Origin: Gaiellaceae bacterium | Lineage (GTDB): Bacteria; Actinomycetota; Thermoleophilia; Gaiellales; Gaiellaceae | Assembly: GCA_021323315.1 (NCBI GenBank) | Contig: JAJTCQ010000001.1 | Location: 1 to 64,000, forward strand | Direction of reading: 5' to 3' | Length of the DNA stretch: 64,000 bases | Shown here: piece by piece, positions 9,715 through 20,500 of the stretch | How positions within the stretch are numbered: the stretch's first letter is position 1 | Layout: each line of letters starts with the position of its first letter | Position numbers and translations under genes: made by a program | Notes under the pieces: model-generated | The model's input: the letters and a program-made list of their open reading frames with translations, nothing else | What the model was told of the DNA's origin: nothing | Databases searched by the model: none

Positions 9715-10560
9715 GTGGAAACGGCAGGCACGCCCGAGCTGCTCGCGTATCCGCTCGTCGCGCGCGGGCTGACGCCCGACTCCACCCTCATCGAGGTGCG
9801 GGGCAGGCGCATCGGCGACGGCTTCTTCGGCCTCGTGGCGGGGCCGTGCACCGTCGAGACGCGGGAGCAGACCCTCGAGACGGCCCGTGCCGTCGCCGCT
9901 GCAGGGGCGACCATGCTCCGCGGGGGCGCGTTCAAGCCGCGTTCCTCGCCGTATGCGTTCCAGGGGCTCGGCGCGAAGGGTCTCGAGATCCTCGCCGAGG
10001 CCCGGGACGAGACGGGCCTGCCGATCGTCACGGAGCTCCTCGACCCGCGCGACGTCGCCGCCGTCGCAGGGATCGCGGACGTGATCCAGATCGGCGCGCG
10101 CAACATGCACAACTTCAACCTCCTCGCCGAGGTCGGCCGCGTGCCGAACCCGGTCCTCCTCAAGCGCGCGCCGTCCGCGACCGTCGAGGAGCTGCTCATG
10201 GCCGCCGAGTACGTGGCGAAGGAGGGCAACGAGCGTGTGATTCTCTGCGAGCGCGGGATCAAGACGTTCGAGCGCTCGACGCGCTACACACTGGATCTCT
10301 CGGCGGTGCCGGTGCTCAAGCGCGAAACGCATCTCCCGGTCCTGGTCGACCCCTCGCACGCCGCGGGGCGCAGTGACCTCGTCCTCCCGCTCGCCCGCGC
10401 GGCCGTCGCGGCCGGAGCGGACGGGGTGATGATCGAGGTGCACCCGCAGCCCGAGGATGCGCTCTGCGACGGGCCGCAGCAGATCCGGGTCGGGGAGTTC
10501 GGGCGCTTCGCCGACGAGATCCGCACGCTCGTCGCCCTGATGGGGAAGACCGTTGGTTGA
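9715..10560 (+). CDS. aroF: 3-deoxy-7-phosphoheptulonate (DAHP) synthase
   Basis: [49 protein letters not shown]...[36 protein letters not shown]. Confidence 0.93.
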   Translation: METAGTPELLAYPLVARGLTPDSTLIEVRGRRIGDGFFGLVAGPCTVETREQTLETARAVAAAGATMLRGGAFKPRSSPYAFQGLGAKGLEILAEARDETGLPIVTELLDPRDVAAVAGIADVIQIGARNMHNFNLLAEVGRVPNPVLLKRAPSATVEELLMAAEYVAKEGNERVILCERGIKTFERSTRYTLDLSAVPVLKRETHLPVLVDPSHAAGRSDLVLPLARAAVAAGADGVMIEVHPQPEDALCDGPQQIRVGEFGRFADEIRTLVALMGKTVG

Positions 10561-10564
10561 CGCC
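10540..10564 (+). repeat. Copy 1 of direct repeat (aroF C-terminal tail MGKTVG*)
   Basis: ATGGGGAAGACCGTTGGTTGACGCC; 21/25 identity to 10661..10685, all mismatches at codon third positions. Confidence 0.7.
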
Positions 10565-10614
10565 CCTCGCATCACCCGCGGCCGCGAAGCGGACGCCTTT
10601 AGGGGTGTTCGCGC

Positions 10615-10647
10615 GACCGGAAACTCCGCGCTAGCGGATTTCCGGTC
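10615..10647. terminator. Hairpin between aroF and aroA
   Basis: GACCGGAAACTCCGC-GCTA-GCGGATTTCCGGTC (one bulge). Confidence 0.55.
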
Positions 10648-10660
10648 TTGCGCACGGCCG

Positions 10661-10685
10661 ATGGGCAAGACGGTCGGCTGACGCC
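10661..10685 (+). repeat. Copy 2 of direct repeat (duplicated aroF tail)
   Basis: ATGGGCAAGACGGTCGGCTGACGCC. Confidence 0.7.
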
Positions 10686-11990
10686 ATGCGTATCGAGCCG
10701 GTTCCCGCGCTGGTCGCGCATCTCGCGGTGCCGGGCGACAAGTCGATCTCGCACCGCGCCGTCCTGATCGGAGCCGTCTGCGAGGGGGAGACGCGCATCT
10801 CGGGCTTCGGCCGGTCGGGAGACACCGAGGCGACGATGGCCGCGGTCCGCGCGCTCGGCGTCGAGGTGGTGGAGGAGGACATCGACGTGCTGCGCGTGCT
10901 GGGGGTCGGGCTGCAAGGGCTGAGGCAGCCCGACGCGCCGATCGACTGCGGAAACGCCGGCACGCTCATGAGGCTGATTGCGGGGCTCCTCGCGGGTGGG
11001 GAGGGCCGCTTCGAGCTCATCGGGGACGAGTCGCTCTCCGTGCGTCCGATGGAGCGCGTCGCAGAGCCGCTGAGGCGGATGGGCGCGCACGTCGAGACGA
11101 CCGACGGGCACGCGCCGCTCGTCATCGAGGGCGCGGTGCTGCAGGCGATCGACTACGAGCTCCCGGTCGCGTCGGCGCAGGTGAAGTCGGCCGTCCTCCT
11201 CGCCGGGCTGTGCGCCGAGGGCGTCACGACGGTCGTCGAGCCGATGCCGACGCGCGACCATACGGAGCGGCTGCTCGAGCGAGCGGGCGCGCGCGTGACG
11301 CGGCGCCCGACGAGCGTCACGGTCGAGCAGACGACACGCCTCGAGCTCTCCGAGCTGGAGATCCCCGGCGACATCTCGTCGGCGGCGCCGTTTCTCGTCG
11401 CAGCGGCGATCGTGCCGGGCTCGGCGGTCACCGTGCACGGCCTCGGGCTCAATCCGCGGCGCGCGGGGCTCCTGAGCATCCTCGAGCGCATGGGGGCGAA
11501 GATCGCGATCTACAACCGGCGCCCCATCGGTGGCGAGCCCGCCGGTGACGTCGAGCTGCGCGCCTCCGAGCTCGTCGGCGCGACCGTCTCGGCGGACGAG
11601 GTGCCGACGCTCGTCGACGAGTTGCCGCTTCTTGCCGTGGCCGCCTGTCATGCGCGCGGCGACACCGTCGTTCACGGCGCGTCGGAGCTCCGCTACAAGG
11701 AGTCGGATCGTCTCGAGGCGATCGTGGAGGAGCTACGGCGCATCGGCGGCCATGTGCGGTCCACGAGCGACGGCTTTCGGATCAAGGGCGTTCCGGCGCG
11801 CCTACGCGGCGGCGTGGTGGACTCGCGCGGAGACCACCGGCTGGCGATGCTCGGCGCGGTTGCCGGAGTCGCGTCGCGCGAAGGCGTCGAGCTCCGGGAT
11901 GCCGAGGCCGTCGAGACGAGCTTCCCGGGGTTCTATGACGTTCTCGGACAGATCGCGCCGGGCGCCGTTCACTACCCTGCCGCGTCATGA
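10686..11990 (+). CDS. aroA: 3-phosphoshikimate 1-carboxyvinyltransferase (EPSP synthase)
   Basis: VPGDKSISHRAVLIGAV...DCGNAGTLMRL...RYKESDRLEAIVEELRRIG...DHRLAMLGAVAG. Confidence 0.95.
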   Translation: MRIEPVPALVAHLAVPGDKSISHRAVLIGAVCEGETRISGFGRSGDTEATMAAVRALGVEVVEEDIDVLRVLGVGLQGLRQPDAPIDCGNAGTLMRLIAGLLAGGEGRFELIGDESLSVRPMERVAEPLRRMGAHVETTDGHAPLVIEGAVLQAIDYELPVASAQVKSAVLLAGLCAEGVTTVVEPMPTRDHTERLLERAGARVTRRPTSVTVEQTTRLELSELEIPGDISSAAPFLVAAAIVPGSAVTVHGLGLNPRRAGLLSILERMGAKIAIYNRRPIGGEPAGDVELRASELVGATVSADEVPTLVDELPLLAVAACHARGDTVVHGASELRYKESDRLEAIVEELRRIGGHVRSTSDGFRIKGVPARLRGGVVDSRGDHRLAMLGAVAGVASREGVELRDAEAVETSFPGFYDVLGQIAPGAVHYPAAS

Positions 11991-12613
11991 TCGTGGCCAT
12001 CGACGGCCCCGCCGGTTCGGGGAAGAGCACGGTCGCCTCGACGCTGGCCAGCCGGCTCGGGTTCCACTACCTCGACACGGGCGCGATGTACCGAGCGCTC
12101 ACCTGGATCGCTCGGCGCGACGGGACGGACCTCGCCGACGGGCCTGCGCTCGCTGCGCTCGCGGTCGCGCATCCCCTCAGCTTCGGGCTGGACGGGCACC
12201 TCGAGATGGACGGCGAGGACGTCACGGCGCCGATTCGCGACGCCGAGATCGATCGACTGGTCCCGACCGTCGCGGGGCATCCCGAGGTGCGAGAGGTCAT
12301 GCGCCAGCGCCAGCGTGCGCTCGCCGTCGCCGGCGACTCCGTGATCGAGGGCCGAGACATCGGCACGGTCGTCGCCCCAGATGCGGAGGTCAAGGTGTTC
12401 CTGCTCGCGGACGAGAGCGAGCGGGCGCGGCGACGGACACAGGATCGTCCGGGGGTGCCGGCCGAGACGCTCGCAGCCGACCTCCGCAGCCGCGACGAGC
12501 GCGACGCCGTCAACACGCGGCCGGCCGAGGACGCCGTGCTCCTCGACACGACGGTGCTCTCCGTCGACGACGTCGTCGAGCGGATCGCGGAGCTCGTGGA
12601 GCGCGTGCGGTGA
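11987..12613 (+). CDS. cmk: Cytidylate kinase
   Basis: [40 protein letters not shown]...[21 protein letters not shown]. Confidence 0.95.
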   Translation: MIVAIDGPAGSGKSTVASTLASRLGFHYLDTGAMYRALTWIARRDGTDLADGPALAALAVAHPLSFGLDGHLEMDGEDVTAPIRDAEIDRLVPTVAGHPEVREVMRQRQRALAVAGDSVIEGRDIGTVVAPDAEVKVFLLADESERARRRTQDRPGVPAETLAADLRSRDERDAVNTRPAEDAVLLDTTVLSVDDVVERIAELVERVR

Positions 12614-13260
12614 ACAGGACCGATCGCGTCTGGGCCGTCGGCCGGAGGACGATCGGCACCGCCGCCGAGCTGCTCACGAGGCTCCGGGTGTACGGTCGGG
12701 AGCGCGTGCCGATGGAGGGCGGTCTCGTCGTCGCGTGCAACCATCTCAGCTGGATCGACCCGCCCGTTCTCGGTGCGGCGATCCCGCGCACGCTGTACTT
12801 CATGGCCAAGGTCGAGGCGCACCGTGTGCCTGGGCTCGGGCAGCTCATGCGCTCGTTCGGCGCGTTCCCCGTCCGCCGAGGCGAGTCCGATCGGGAGGCT
12901 GTGCGGACGATGCGCCGGCTCGTGCGCGACGGGCATGCCCTCGGGCTCTTCGCCGAGGGGACGCGGCAGCGCTCCGGCGTGCCTGGCCCGGTCCTCCCGG
13001 GCGCCGCGATGGTCGCCATCAACGAAGAGGTGCCAGTCATCTGCTCCGCGATCTACGGCTCCTTCGAGTGGCGCCTCGGCAACTTCAGCCCCGTGTCGCT
13101 GGCGTGGGGGACGCCGATGTCCTTCGACGGCCTGCCTCGCGGAGGGAAGGGCTACAAGGAGGCGTCGGCCGAGATCGAACGCGAGATCCGGAAGCTGTGG
13201 GAGTGGCTGGCAGGCGTACACGAGCTCGGCCGGCCGGACGACGCAACGCCGCCTCGATGA
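12610..13260 (+). CDS. plsC: 1-acyl-sn-glycerol-3-phosphate acyltransferase
   Basis: GTG 12610: [28 protein letters not shown] (NHxxxxD) and [11 protein letters not shown]. Confidence 0.9.
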   Translation: MNRTDRVWAVGRRTIGTAAELLTRLRVYGRERVPMEGGLVVACNHLSWIDPPVLGAAIPRTLYFMAKVEAHRVPGLGQLMRSFGAFPVRRGESDREAVRTMRRLVRDGHALGLFAEGTRQRSGVPGPVLPGAAMVAINEEVPVICSAIYGSFEWRLGNFSPVSLAWGTPMSFDGLPRGGKGYKEASAEIEREIRKLWEWLAGVHELGRPDDATPPR

Positions 13261-14582
13261 CTACCGAGACCGCGAGCGATCTCGAGATCGCGGGCACGGT
13301 CGCGATCGTGGGCTTCCCGAACGTGGGCAAGTCGACGCTGATCAACCGTCTGACGCAGACGCGGAACGCCGTCGTCCACGAGACTCCGGGCGTCACCCGC
13401 GACCGCAAGGAGCTCCTGTGCGAATGGTCGGGGACGACCTTCCGCCTCGTGGACACAGGCGGGGTCGACCGAGCGGACACGGGGCCGTTCGGCCAGCAGA
13501 TCGCGGCACAGGCGCGCGAGGCCGTCGAGGAGGCCGACCTCGTGCTCCTCGTCGTCGACGCGACGGCGGGAGTGACGCCAGGAGACGCGGAGCTCGCGGA
13601 GATCCTGCGCGTGTCGCGCCGTCCGGTCCTCGTGCTCGCGAACAAGCTCGACGACCCCCGGAGGGACCCGGAGGCGCTCGAGTTCCACCGGCTGGGGCTC
13701 GGCGACCCGATTCCGATCTCCGCGCTGCACGGACACGGCTCGGGCGACCTGCTCGACGAGATCGTCTCCCGGCTCCCCGGTCACGGGGAGCGACCCGTCG
13801 GCGACGAGGCGATCAAGGTCGCGATCCTTGGCCGCCCGAACGTCGGCAAGTCGTCGCTCCTGAACGCGCTCGTCGGTCGGGACCGCGTCATCGTGTCGGA
13901 CGTCCCGGGGACGACCCGCGACTCCATCGACACGGTCCTCCGGCGGGATGACTCGACCCTCGTGCTCGTCGACACCGCAGGCCTCCGCCGGAAGCGCAAG
14001 CAGCGGCAGGGGATCGAGTACTACTCCGAATTGCGCGCGCTCGAGGCCGCGGAGAGGGCAGACGTCGCGCTCGTCCTGATCGACGCGAGCCAGGGGGTCG
14101 TCGAGCAGGATCTCGCCGTGGCCGACGTCGCCCGCAGGGCGCAGTGCGCGACGATCGTCGTGCTCTCGAAGTGGGATGCCACCGAGATCCGGCTCGAAGA
14201 GGTGCGGCCGGAGATTCTCCCGCGGCTGCGCCAGCGCCCGCCGCTCATCGCCGTCTCGGCCCACTCGGGGCGCGGCCTCGAGCGTCTCCTGGACATGATC
14301 GAGAAGGTGTTCGTGCGCTATGCGGGCCGCATCGCGACCGCTGAGCTCAACCGCGCGCTGCAGGAGCTGCGCGAGGCGCGGCAGCCACCTGGCCGGCGCG
14401 GGCGCCGCCTGAACCTGCTCTACGGAACGCAGGTGAGCTCGCGCCCGCCGCGCTTCCGGCTGTTCGTGAACGACCGCCGCCTCGTGACCCGCGACTACGG
14501 CTACTGGGTCGAGAACGAGCTCCGCAAGCGCTTCTCACTCGAAGGCGTCCCCGTCTCCATCGACTTCGTGACCTCCGAGTGA
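13257..14582 (+). CDS. der: GTPase Der (EngA), two G domains
   Basis: [17 protein letters not shown]...[12 protein letters not shown] and [39 protein letters not shown]. Confidence 0.96.
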   Translation: MTTETASDLEIAGTVAIVGFPNVGKSTLINRLTQTRNAVVHETPGVTRDRKELLCEWSGTTFRLVDTGGVDRADTGPFGQQIAAQAREAVEEADLVLLVVDATAGVTPGDAELAEILRVSRRPVLVLANKLDDPRRDPEALEFHRLGLGDPIPISALHGHGSGDLLDEIVSRLPGHGERPVGDEAIKVAILGRPNVGKSSLLNALVGRDRVIVSDVPGTTRDSIDTVLRRDDSTLVLVDTAGLRRKRKQRQGIEYYSELRALEAAERADVALVLIDASQGVVEQDLAVADVARRAQCATIVVLSKWDATEIRLEEVRPEILPRLRQRPPLIAVSAHSGRGLERLLDMIEKVFVRYAGRIATAELNRALQELREARQPPGRRGRRLNLLYGTQVSSRPPRFRLFVNDRRLVTRDYGYWVENELRKRFSLEGVPVSIDFVTSE

Positions 14583-15535
14583 GAGCTGTCGTCGTCGGCG
14601 CCGGCTCGTGGGGCACCGCTGCGGCGTGCCTGCTCCGCGACAACGGGCACGAGGTGACGCTGGCGGCGCGCGATCCCGCCCAGGCCGAGGCCATCAACGA
14701 AACCTCGCGGAACCCGCGCTACGCGACGAGCGCGCGGCTCGACGGCATCTCGGCTGCGACCATCGACGCCGCCCCGATAGCCGAGGCCGAGCTCGTCGTC
14801 GTCGCGGTTCCCAGCCGGGTCTTCGGCGAGGTGGTTGCGCCGCTTCCCGGCCACGCGCCGATCCTCAGTCTCACCAAGGGCCTCGACCCGGCGACCGGAG
14901 CCCGTCTTTCGACGCTCGTCCGGAATCGACCCGTCGCGGTGCTCTCGGGGCCGAACATCGCCGACGAGATCGTCCGCGGACTTCCCGCTGCCGCTGTCGT
15001 CGCGAGTGACGACCTCGAGCTCGCGGTTCGGGTCCAGGTCGCCGTGCACTCGGTCCTCTTCCGCGTCTACGTGAGCGACGACGTGGCCGGAGTGGAGCTG
15101 TGCGCGGCGGCGAAGAACGTCATCGCGCTTGCCGCGGGCGGGGCGGACGGCCTCTCGCTCGGCGACAACTCGAAGGCGGCGCTCGTAGCCAGGGGGCTCG
15201 CCGAGATGCGGCGTCTGGCCGAGTCGGCCGGTGCCCGGCCGGATACGTTCGCCGGGCTCGCTGGCATGGGCGACCTGATCGTCACCTGCTGGTCGCCGTC
15301 CGGAAGGAACCGCCGCGCCGGAGAGCTGATCGCGCGCGGCGCCCGCCCGGACGAGGCCGCCGCGGAGATCGGCATGGTCGTCGAGGGCCTGACCACGGCG
15401 CCGGTACTGCGGGATCTCGCGCGCCGTCTGGAGATCGAACTGCCCATCACGGAAGGTGTCTGTGCGGTGCTCGAAGGCTCCTCGCTCACCGACCTGGTCG
15501 GCCAGCTCATGAGCAGGGCGCCAACAACCGAATAG
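14579..15535 (+). CDS. gpsA: NAD(P)H-dependent glycerol-3-phosphate dehydrogenase
   Basis: [30 protein letters not shown]...[23 protein letters not shown]...[23 protein letters not shown]. Confidence 0.95.
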   Translation: MRAVVVGAGSWGTAAACLLRDNGHEVTLAARDPAQAEAINETSRNPRYATSARLDGISAATIDAAPIAEAELVVVAVPSRVFGEVVAPLPGHAPILSLTKGLDPATGARLSTLVRNRPVAVLSGPNIADEIVRGLPAAAVVASDDLELAVRVQVAVHSVLFRVYVSDDVAGVELCAAAKNVIALAAGGADGLSLGDNSKAALVARGLAEMRRLAESAGARPDTFAGLAGMGDLIVTCWSPSGRNRRAGELIARGARPDEAAAEIGMVVEGLTTAPVLRDLARRLEIELPITEGVCAVLEGSSLTDLVGQLMSRAPTTE

Positions 15536-15564
15536 CGCCTCCCGCACAGGTACCCTTCCGCGCC

Positions 15565-16815
15565 ATGGCGGCGCGCTCGTTCTCGTTCACGTCCGAGTCG
15601 GTCACCGAGGGCCATCCCGACAAGATCGCCGATCAGATCTCGGACTCCGTCCTCGACGCGATCCTCACTGACGACCCGCACGGCCGCGTGGCGTGCGAGA
15701 CCCTCATCACGACCGGCCTCGTCGTCGTCGCCGGCGAGATCACCACCGACATCTACGTCGACATCCGCTCGGTGGTGCGAGAGCGGATCGCGGAGATCGG
15801 GTACACGCGCGCCAAGTACGGCTTCGACTACGAGACGTGCGGCGTCGTCGTCGCCATCGACGGCCAGTCGCCGGACATCGCGCAGGGCGTCGACATCTCG
15901 TACGAGGCCCAGCACGGCGATACCGATCCGCTCGATCTCGTGGGGGCGGGAGACCAGGGAATGATGTTCGGCTACGCGACACACGAGACGGACGAGCTCA
16001 TGCCGATGCCGATCATGCTCGCGCACAAGCTGGCGAAACGGCTCGCCGAGGTCCGCAAGGCAGAGGTTCTCCCGTACCTGCGGCCCGACGGCAAGACGCA
16101 GGTGACCATCCGCTACGAGGTCGACGAGCACGGCATCCAGCGCCCCGTCGAGATCGAGCGCGTTCTCGTCTCGACGCAGCATCGCGACGGGCTCGACGTC
16201 GAGTCGCTGATGAAGCCCGACCTGCTCGAGCACGTCGTGGAGCCGATCCTGCATTCGTCCGCACGGGACCTCTTCGAGCCGGCCAAGCTCGGAGCGAAGG
16301 ACTTCCTGTACGTGAACCCGACCGGCAAGTTTGTGATCGGCGGACCGATGGGGGACACAGGCGTGACGGGCCGCAAGATCGTGGTCGACACGTACGGCGG
16401 CGCCGCCCCACACGGCGGTGGCGCGTTCTCCGGCAAGGACCCCACGAAGGTCGACCGCTCGGCCGCGTACGCGGCGCGGTACGTCGCGAAGAACGTCGTT
16501 GCCGCGGGCCTGGCGGATCGCTGCCAGATCCAGGTCGCCTACGCGATCGGCGTGGCGCACCCGATGAGCATCAACGTCGAGTGCTTCGGGACGGAGACGA
16601 TTCCCCTCCAGCGGATCGAGAAGCTCGTCGCCGAGCACTTCGACCTGCGCCCGGGCGCGATCATCCGCGACCTCGACCTCATGCGGCCGATCTACGCGAA
16701 GACCGCCGCGTACGGCCACTTCGGGCGCGACGACAAGGACTTCACGTGGGAGCGCACCGACAAGGCCGAGGCCCTCCGCGACGCCGCAGCACTGTTCGCC
16801 GAGTCCACGGCCTAG
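15565..16815 (+). CDS. metK: S-adenosylmethionine synthetase
   Basis: [27 protein letters not shown]...[12 protein letters not shown]...[29 protein letters not shown]. Confidence 0.97.
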   Translation: MAARSFSFTSESVTEGHPDKIADQISDSVLDAILTDDPHGRVACETLITTGLVVVAGEITTDIYVDIRSVVRERIAEIGYTRAKYGFDYETCGVVVAIDGQSPDIAQGVDISYEAQHGDTDPLDLVGAGDQGMMFGYATHETDELMPMPIMLAHKLAKRLAEVRKAEVLPYLRPDGKTQVTIRYEVDEHGIQRPVEIERVLVSTQHRDGLDVESLMKPDLLEHVVEPILHSSARDLFEPAKLGAKDFLYVNPTGKFVIGGPMGDTGVTGRKIVVDTYGGAAPHGGGAFSGKDPTKVDRSAAYAARYVAKNVVAAGLADRCQIQVAYAIGVAHPMSINVECFGTETIPLQRIEKLVAEHFDLRPGAIIRDLDLMRPIYAKTAAYGHFGRDDKDFTWERTDKAEALRDAAALFAESTA

Positions 16816-16819
16816 GAAC

Positions 16820-16850
16820 GACGAAAGCCCGCTGCTGGCGGGCCTTCGTC
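16820..16850 (+). terminator. Terminator-like hairpin after metK
   Basis: GACGAAAGCCCGC-TGCTG-GCGGGCCTTCGTC (12/13 pairs). Confidence 0.65.
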
Positions 16851-16944
16851 TGGAGGGCAGTCGATCGGAGGGAGTTGCGAACCCCATCCCATCGCCGGCG
16901 CCTGAGAACGCCCTGTGAGTTCTCTAAGAACTGCCTAAGAACGC

Positions 16945-16974
16945 CGAAGGGGCCCGGCCAGACGAGCCCCTTCG
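16945..16974. terminator. Second terminator-like hairpin between metK and the DtxR-family gene
   Basis: CGAAGGGGC-ccggccagacga-GCCCCTTCG. Confidence 0.55.
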
Positions 16975-17071
16975 TGTTGCCTCGTTTCGAGGCGGAAGTG
17001 CTTGCCGGTACATCGTCGCAGCTCGATGTGAGCCTGCGCGAAGGATCTCGTCAGGGAATCGTTAGGCGCGC

Positions 17072-17758
17072 TCAGGCTGCGCGGACGTAGATGCCGTCGG
17101 CGGCGCGCTCGGTGATCGGCCGCTCGGCGCCGTCGACGGTGATCACGAGCTGGCCCGCCGCCGGTTGGGCGGAGACGACCGCGACCTGGGATCCCGGCAC
17201 GAGCCCCTCGTCGTAGAACCAGTGCAGGAGGTCGCCGTCATGCTCTGCGAGCCGGACGATCTGCCCGTCACGACCGACCGGGAGCTCCGCGAGCGCAACG
17301 AGCTCCGCGTTCTCGGACTGCTCGAACGCGGTATCGACGGGCCAGCCGTGCGGGCAGCGGTCGGGGTTGCCGAGCCGCTCGTTGATCCGCTCGATCATGT
17401 CGTCGGTGAAGGTGTCGCCGAGCTCGTCTGCGTGCACGTGCGACTCCGCTGCCGTATAGCCCATGAAATCGGTGAGAAAGCGCTCGATGATCCGATGCTT
17501 GCGCACGACCCGGCGCGCTCGCTCGGCGCCGTCGGGCGTGAGGATCGCCTCCTTCTGCTCACCCCGTTCGACCAGGCCGTCGCTCTCGAGCCGCTTGAGC
17601 ATCTCGCCGGCCGACGCGCGGGAGACGCCGAGCATCTCCGCCACGCGCGACGCGATCGCGGTCGACCCGGTCGCCGGCCGATATTCGCCGATCGGAAACG
17701 CGAGGAAGTAGATCGTCTCCAGGTACTCGTCGACGGAGTGCCCGGCCATGGTGGCCAT
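17072..17758 (-). CDS. DtxR/MntR-family metal-dependent transcriptional regulator
   Basis: VDEYLETIYFLAFPIGEYRPATGSTAIASRVAEMLGVSRASAGEMLKRLESDGLVE...VRKHRIIERFLTDFMGYTAAESHVHADELGDTFTDDMIERINERLGNPDRCPHGWPV; FeoA-like C-terminus. Confidence 0.93.
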   Translation of the reverse strand: MATMAGHSVDEYLETIYFLAFPIGEYRPATGSTAIASRVAEMLGVSRASAGEMLKRLESDGLVERGEQKEAILTPDGAERARRVVRKHRIIERFLTDFMGYTAAESHVHADELGDTFTDDMIERINERLGNPDRCPHGWPVDTAFEQSENAELVALAELPVGRDGQIVRLAEHDGDLLHWFYDEGLVPGSQVAVVSAQPAAGQLVITVDGAERPITERAADGIYVRAA

Positions 17759-17787
17759 TGTAAAGGCCGGACTCGCCTGGCCTCCGG

Positions 17788-19404
17788 CTACTCCGTCGCG
17801 CCGAGCTCCCAGGCATTGCGCCAAGACAGCAGGTAGACGAGCGGCGCTGCGATGACGATGAGGAGCAGCGCCGAGGGCGCGACCTCGGAGTACGCACCGA
17901 TCGAAGTTCCCTTCCAGATCTCGGTCGCGAGGGTCTCGAACCCGATGGGCTTGAGCAGGAGCGTCGCCGGAAGTTCCTTGATCGTGCTCAGGAAGACGAG
18001 TGCGGCACCGGCGAGCACGCCCGAACGCGCGAGCGGGAGCACGACCGCGGTCATCGCGCCGACCGGCCGTCGGCCGAGCGATCGCGCGGCCTCCTCGAGC
18101 CGGGGGCTCACCGCATCGAGCGAGGCGCGCGTCGAGGCCAGCCCGTACGGCATGAAGCGGATGACGTAGGCGACGAGCAGGAGGCCGAGGCTCTGGTAGA
18201 CGGGCGCGCCGATGCGCGCTCCGACGAAGACGAGCGCGAGCGCGACGGCGATCCCCGGGAGCGCGCTCGGCAGGAGCGTCAGGCGCTCCAGCCAGCGCGA
18301 GAGGGCCGACGGGTAGCGCCATGCCAGCACAGCAGCAGGAAGGACAACGATCGCCGCGACGAGAGCCGTCGCCGTAGCCATCGAGGCAGAGCCGACCGCC
18401 GCCGACCAGTCCACGCCCGCCCGGCCCGTGATCGGGTCGGCGCTGAACGACCACCAGGCCAGGACGCCGACGGGAAGGACGAGGAACAGGCCGATCAACG
18501 TCGCGCAGAAGACGAGAGCGGGCCAGCGCCACCAGCCGAGATTCGTCACCTTGCCTGCTCGCCCCGCGCCGGGCGTGCTGCGATAGACGGGGCCGCGAAG
18601 CCTGAACCGCGACGCGACGAGAACGATTGCGAGCGCGAGCGCGAGGAGTGCCAGCGCGAGGAGTGCGGCGGACTCGAGCGCGAGGAGCGACTCGTAGCGG
18701 ACGTAGATGCCCGTGGTGAGCGTCGAGTAGCCCATCAGCGATACGACGCCGAAGTCGGAGAGGACGTAGAGCGCGACGAGAAGCGATGCGGCCGCGAGGG
18801 ACGGGCGGATCGCGGGCAGCGTCACCCGTGTGAGCACGCGGAAGCGTCCGGCGCCGAGACTGCGCGCCGCCTCCTCTGCCGATGCGTCGGCGCTTCGGAG
18901 ACCGGCCGCGGCCAGGAGGTACACGTACGGGTACGTCGAGAGCGTGAGCGCGACGAGCGCTCCCCAATAGCCGGTGACCTCGGGAAGCCGCTCCACGCCG
19001 AGTGGCTCGAGCGCCTCCTGGACGAGCCCGCGAGGCGCGAAGGCGCCGAGCAGGGCCAGCGCTGCCACGAAGCTCGGGATGACGAGCGGGAGTGACGCGG
19101 CGATCCCCCAGAGGCGCCGGCCGGGGAGATCGGTGCGAACGACGAGCCAGGCCAGCGGCACGCCGACGACGAGCGTCGCAACGACGACGCCGAAGGCGAG
19201 GACGGCCGTGTCCAGCGCCAGCTCGACCGTCGTCGAGGCAGGGGCGAGCGCGCGAGCTGCGGCGTCGGCCGAGAGGGCGCGGAGCGCCAGGTACGCGACG
19301 GGGAGGATCGCGCCCAGTGCGACCAGCCCGGCGAGCGTGACGAGCAGCCGCGGTGCGCGGCGACCGTGGGACGAGACCGCGGTCGCCGCGCCCGCAGCGG
19401 TCAC
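17788..19404 (-). CDS. Iron ABC transporter permease (FbpB-like, fused double permease)
   Basis: Two binding-protein-dependent permease domains, ~12 TM segments; GTG start overlaps the SBP stop. Confidence 0.85.
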   Translation of the reverse strand: MTAAGAATAVSSHGRRAPRLLVTLAGLVALGAILPVAYLALRALSADAAARALAPASTTVELALDTAVLAFGVVVATLVVGVPLAWLVVRTDLPGRRLWGIAASLPLVIPSFVAALALLGAFAPRGLVQEALEPLGVERLPEVTGYWGALVALTLSTYPYVYLLAAAGLRSADASAEEAARSLGAGRFRVLTRVTLPAIRPSLAAASLLVALYVLSDFGVVSLMGYSTLTTGIYVRYESLLALESAALLALALLALALAIVLVASRFRLRGPVYRSTPGAGRAGKVTNLGWWRWPALVFCATLIGLFLVLPVGVLAWWSFSADPITGRAGVDWSAAVGSASMATATALVAAIVVLPAAVLAWRYPSALSRWLERLTLLPSALPGIAVALALVFVGARIGAPVYQSLGLLLVAYVIRFMPYGLASTRASLDAVSPRLEEAARSLGRRPVGAMTAVVLPLARSGVLAGAALVFLSTIKELPATLLLKPIGFETLATEIWKGTSIGAYSEVAPSALLLIVIAAPLVYLLSWRNAWELGATE

Positions 19405-20423
19405 TTGAGGTAGCCCTCCTCGAGGAGCATCCGCACCGCCGGCGTGAGGTCCGCAGACAGACGCCCGAGGATGTACTTCGGGCCCTTGATGGTCGAGAGC
19501 GGTCGCAGGCCGGGCCTGCGGGGGACGCCGTCGATGAGCGGATACTCCGCCGCGCCGGGCCCGCGTGCGATGAAGCGCTGCGCCCACTTCGAGAGCAGGA
19601 AGTCGACGAAGCGCTGGGCGGCGGTGGCCTTCTGCGTCGACGAGACGATGCCGACGCCCGCCGCGAGCACGAGGTTGCCGGGGTCGCCGTCGCGGAACCA
19701 GTGGTTCCTCACGGGCAGATCCGGGGTCTCGGCGAGGAGGTTGTAGAGGTAGTAGTGGTTTACGAGGCCGACCTCCACGTCACCGCGTCCGACTGCCTGG
19801 ACGACGGTCGTGTTGTTCGGGTACAAGCGAACGTCGTTCTCCTCGAGCCCGCGGAGCCACGCGCGGACGCGCGCCTCACCGTAGAGATGGATCGTCGCCC
19901 CGAGAAACGCCTGGAAGGACGCGTTCGTGGGGGCGATGCCGATCTTCCCCTTCCACCGCGGGCTGGTCAGCCCCCAGACCGATGCCGGGAGCTCGCCCTG
20001 CTGCAGCTCGTTCGTGTTGTAGACGAGGACCCGCGAGCGCCCGCTCGTGCCGACCCAGCGTCGACTGCGCGTGGAGAACCGCGCCGGCACCTTGCCGATC
20101 GTCGCCTGGGAGAGTCGCGCCAGGAGGCCCCGTGCCCCGACGAGACCGAGCGTGCCGGGCTCCTGCGACCAGTAGATGTCCGCAGGGCTGTTCCTGCCTT
20201 CCTCCACGAGCGCAGTTGCGAGCGTGGTCGACGACGCGTAGCGGACCTTGAGTTCGATCCCCGTGTCGCGCGTGAACCGATCCATGATCGGCTTCACGAG
20301 CCGCTCCTCGCGGCCCGAGTAGATCGTGAGCGACGTGCTCTGGCTCGGCGCCGTAGCCGCGCCGGTCGCGAGGGAGAGAGCGGCCACCACGGCCGCGAGC
20401 ACCACCACCGACACCTTCTTCAC
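19401..20423 (-). CDS. Iron(III) ABC transporter substrate-binding protein (FbpA/FutA-like)
   Basis: Signal peptide; LTIYSGREERLVKPIMDRFTRDTGIELKVRYASSTTLATALVEEGRNSPADIYWSQEPGTLGLV. Confidence 0.88.
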   Translation of the reverse strand: MKKVSVVVLAAVVAALSLATGAATAPSQSTSLTIYSGREERLVKPIMDRFTRDTGIELKVRYASSTTLATALVEEGRNSPADIYWSQEPGTLGLVGARGLLARLSQATIGKVPARFSTRSRRWVGTSGRSRVLVYNTNELQQGELPASVWGLTSPRWKGKIGIAPTNASFQAFLGATIHLYGEARVRAWLRGLEENDVRLYPNNTTVVQAVGRGDVEVGLVNHYYLYNLLAETPDLPVRNHWFRDGDPGNLVLAAGVGIVSSTQKATAAQRFVDFLLSKWAQRFIARGPGAAEYPLIDGVPRRPGLRPLSTIKGPKYILGRLSADLTPAVRMLLEEGYLK

Positions 20424-20457
20424 GTCCGACCTCCTGTAAGAGTCACCTCAGCCGCGG

Positions 20458-20475
20458 TGTAAGGCAAACCTTACA
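20458..20475. promoter_or_regulatory. Palindromic operator candidate upstream of the iron SBP gene
   Basis: TGTAAGG-CAAA-CCTTACA, perfect 7-bp inverted repeat; same half-sites as 21517..21534. Confidence 0.7.
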
Positions 20476-20500
20476 TCCGGGGCCGTTCGGTGCACACGCC

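Noticed and set aside
15536-15564. SAM riboswitch before metK
   Set aside because: Only ~30 nt between gpsA and metK; a -10-like TACCCT box explains the spacer.
16868-16886. tRNA T-arm-like GGGGTTCGCAACTCC on the minus strand
   Set aside because: No acceptor, D-arm or anticodon arm could be assembled around it; isolated match.
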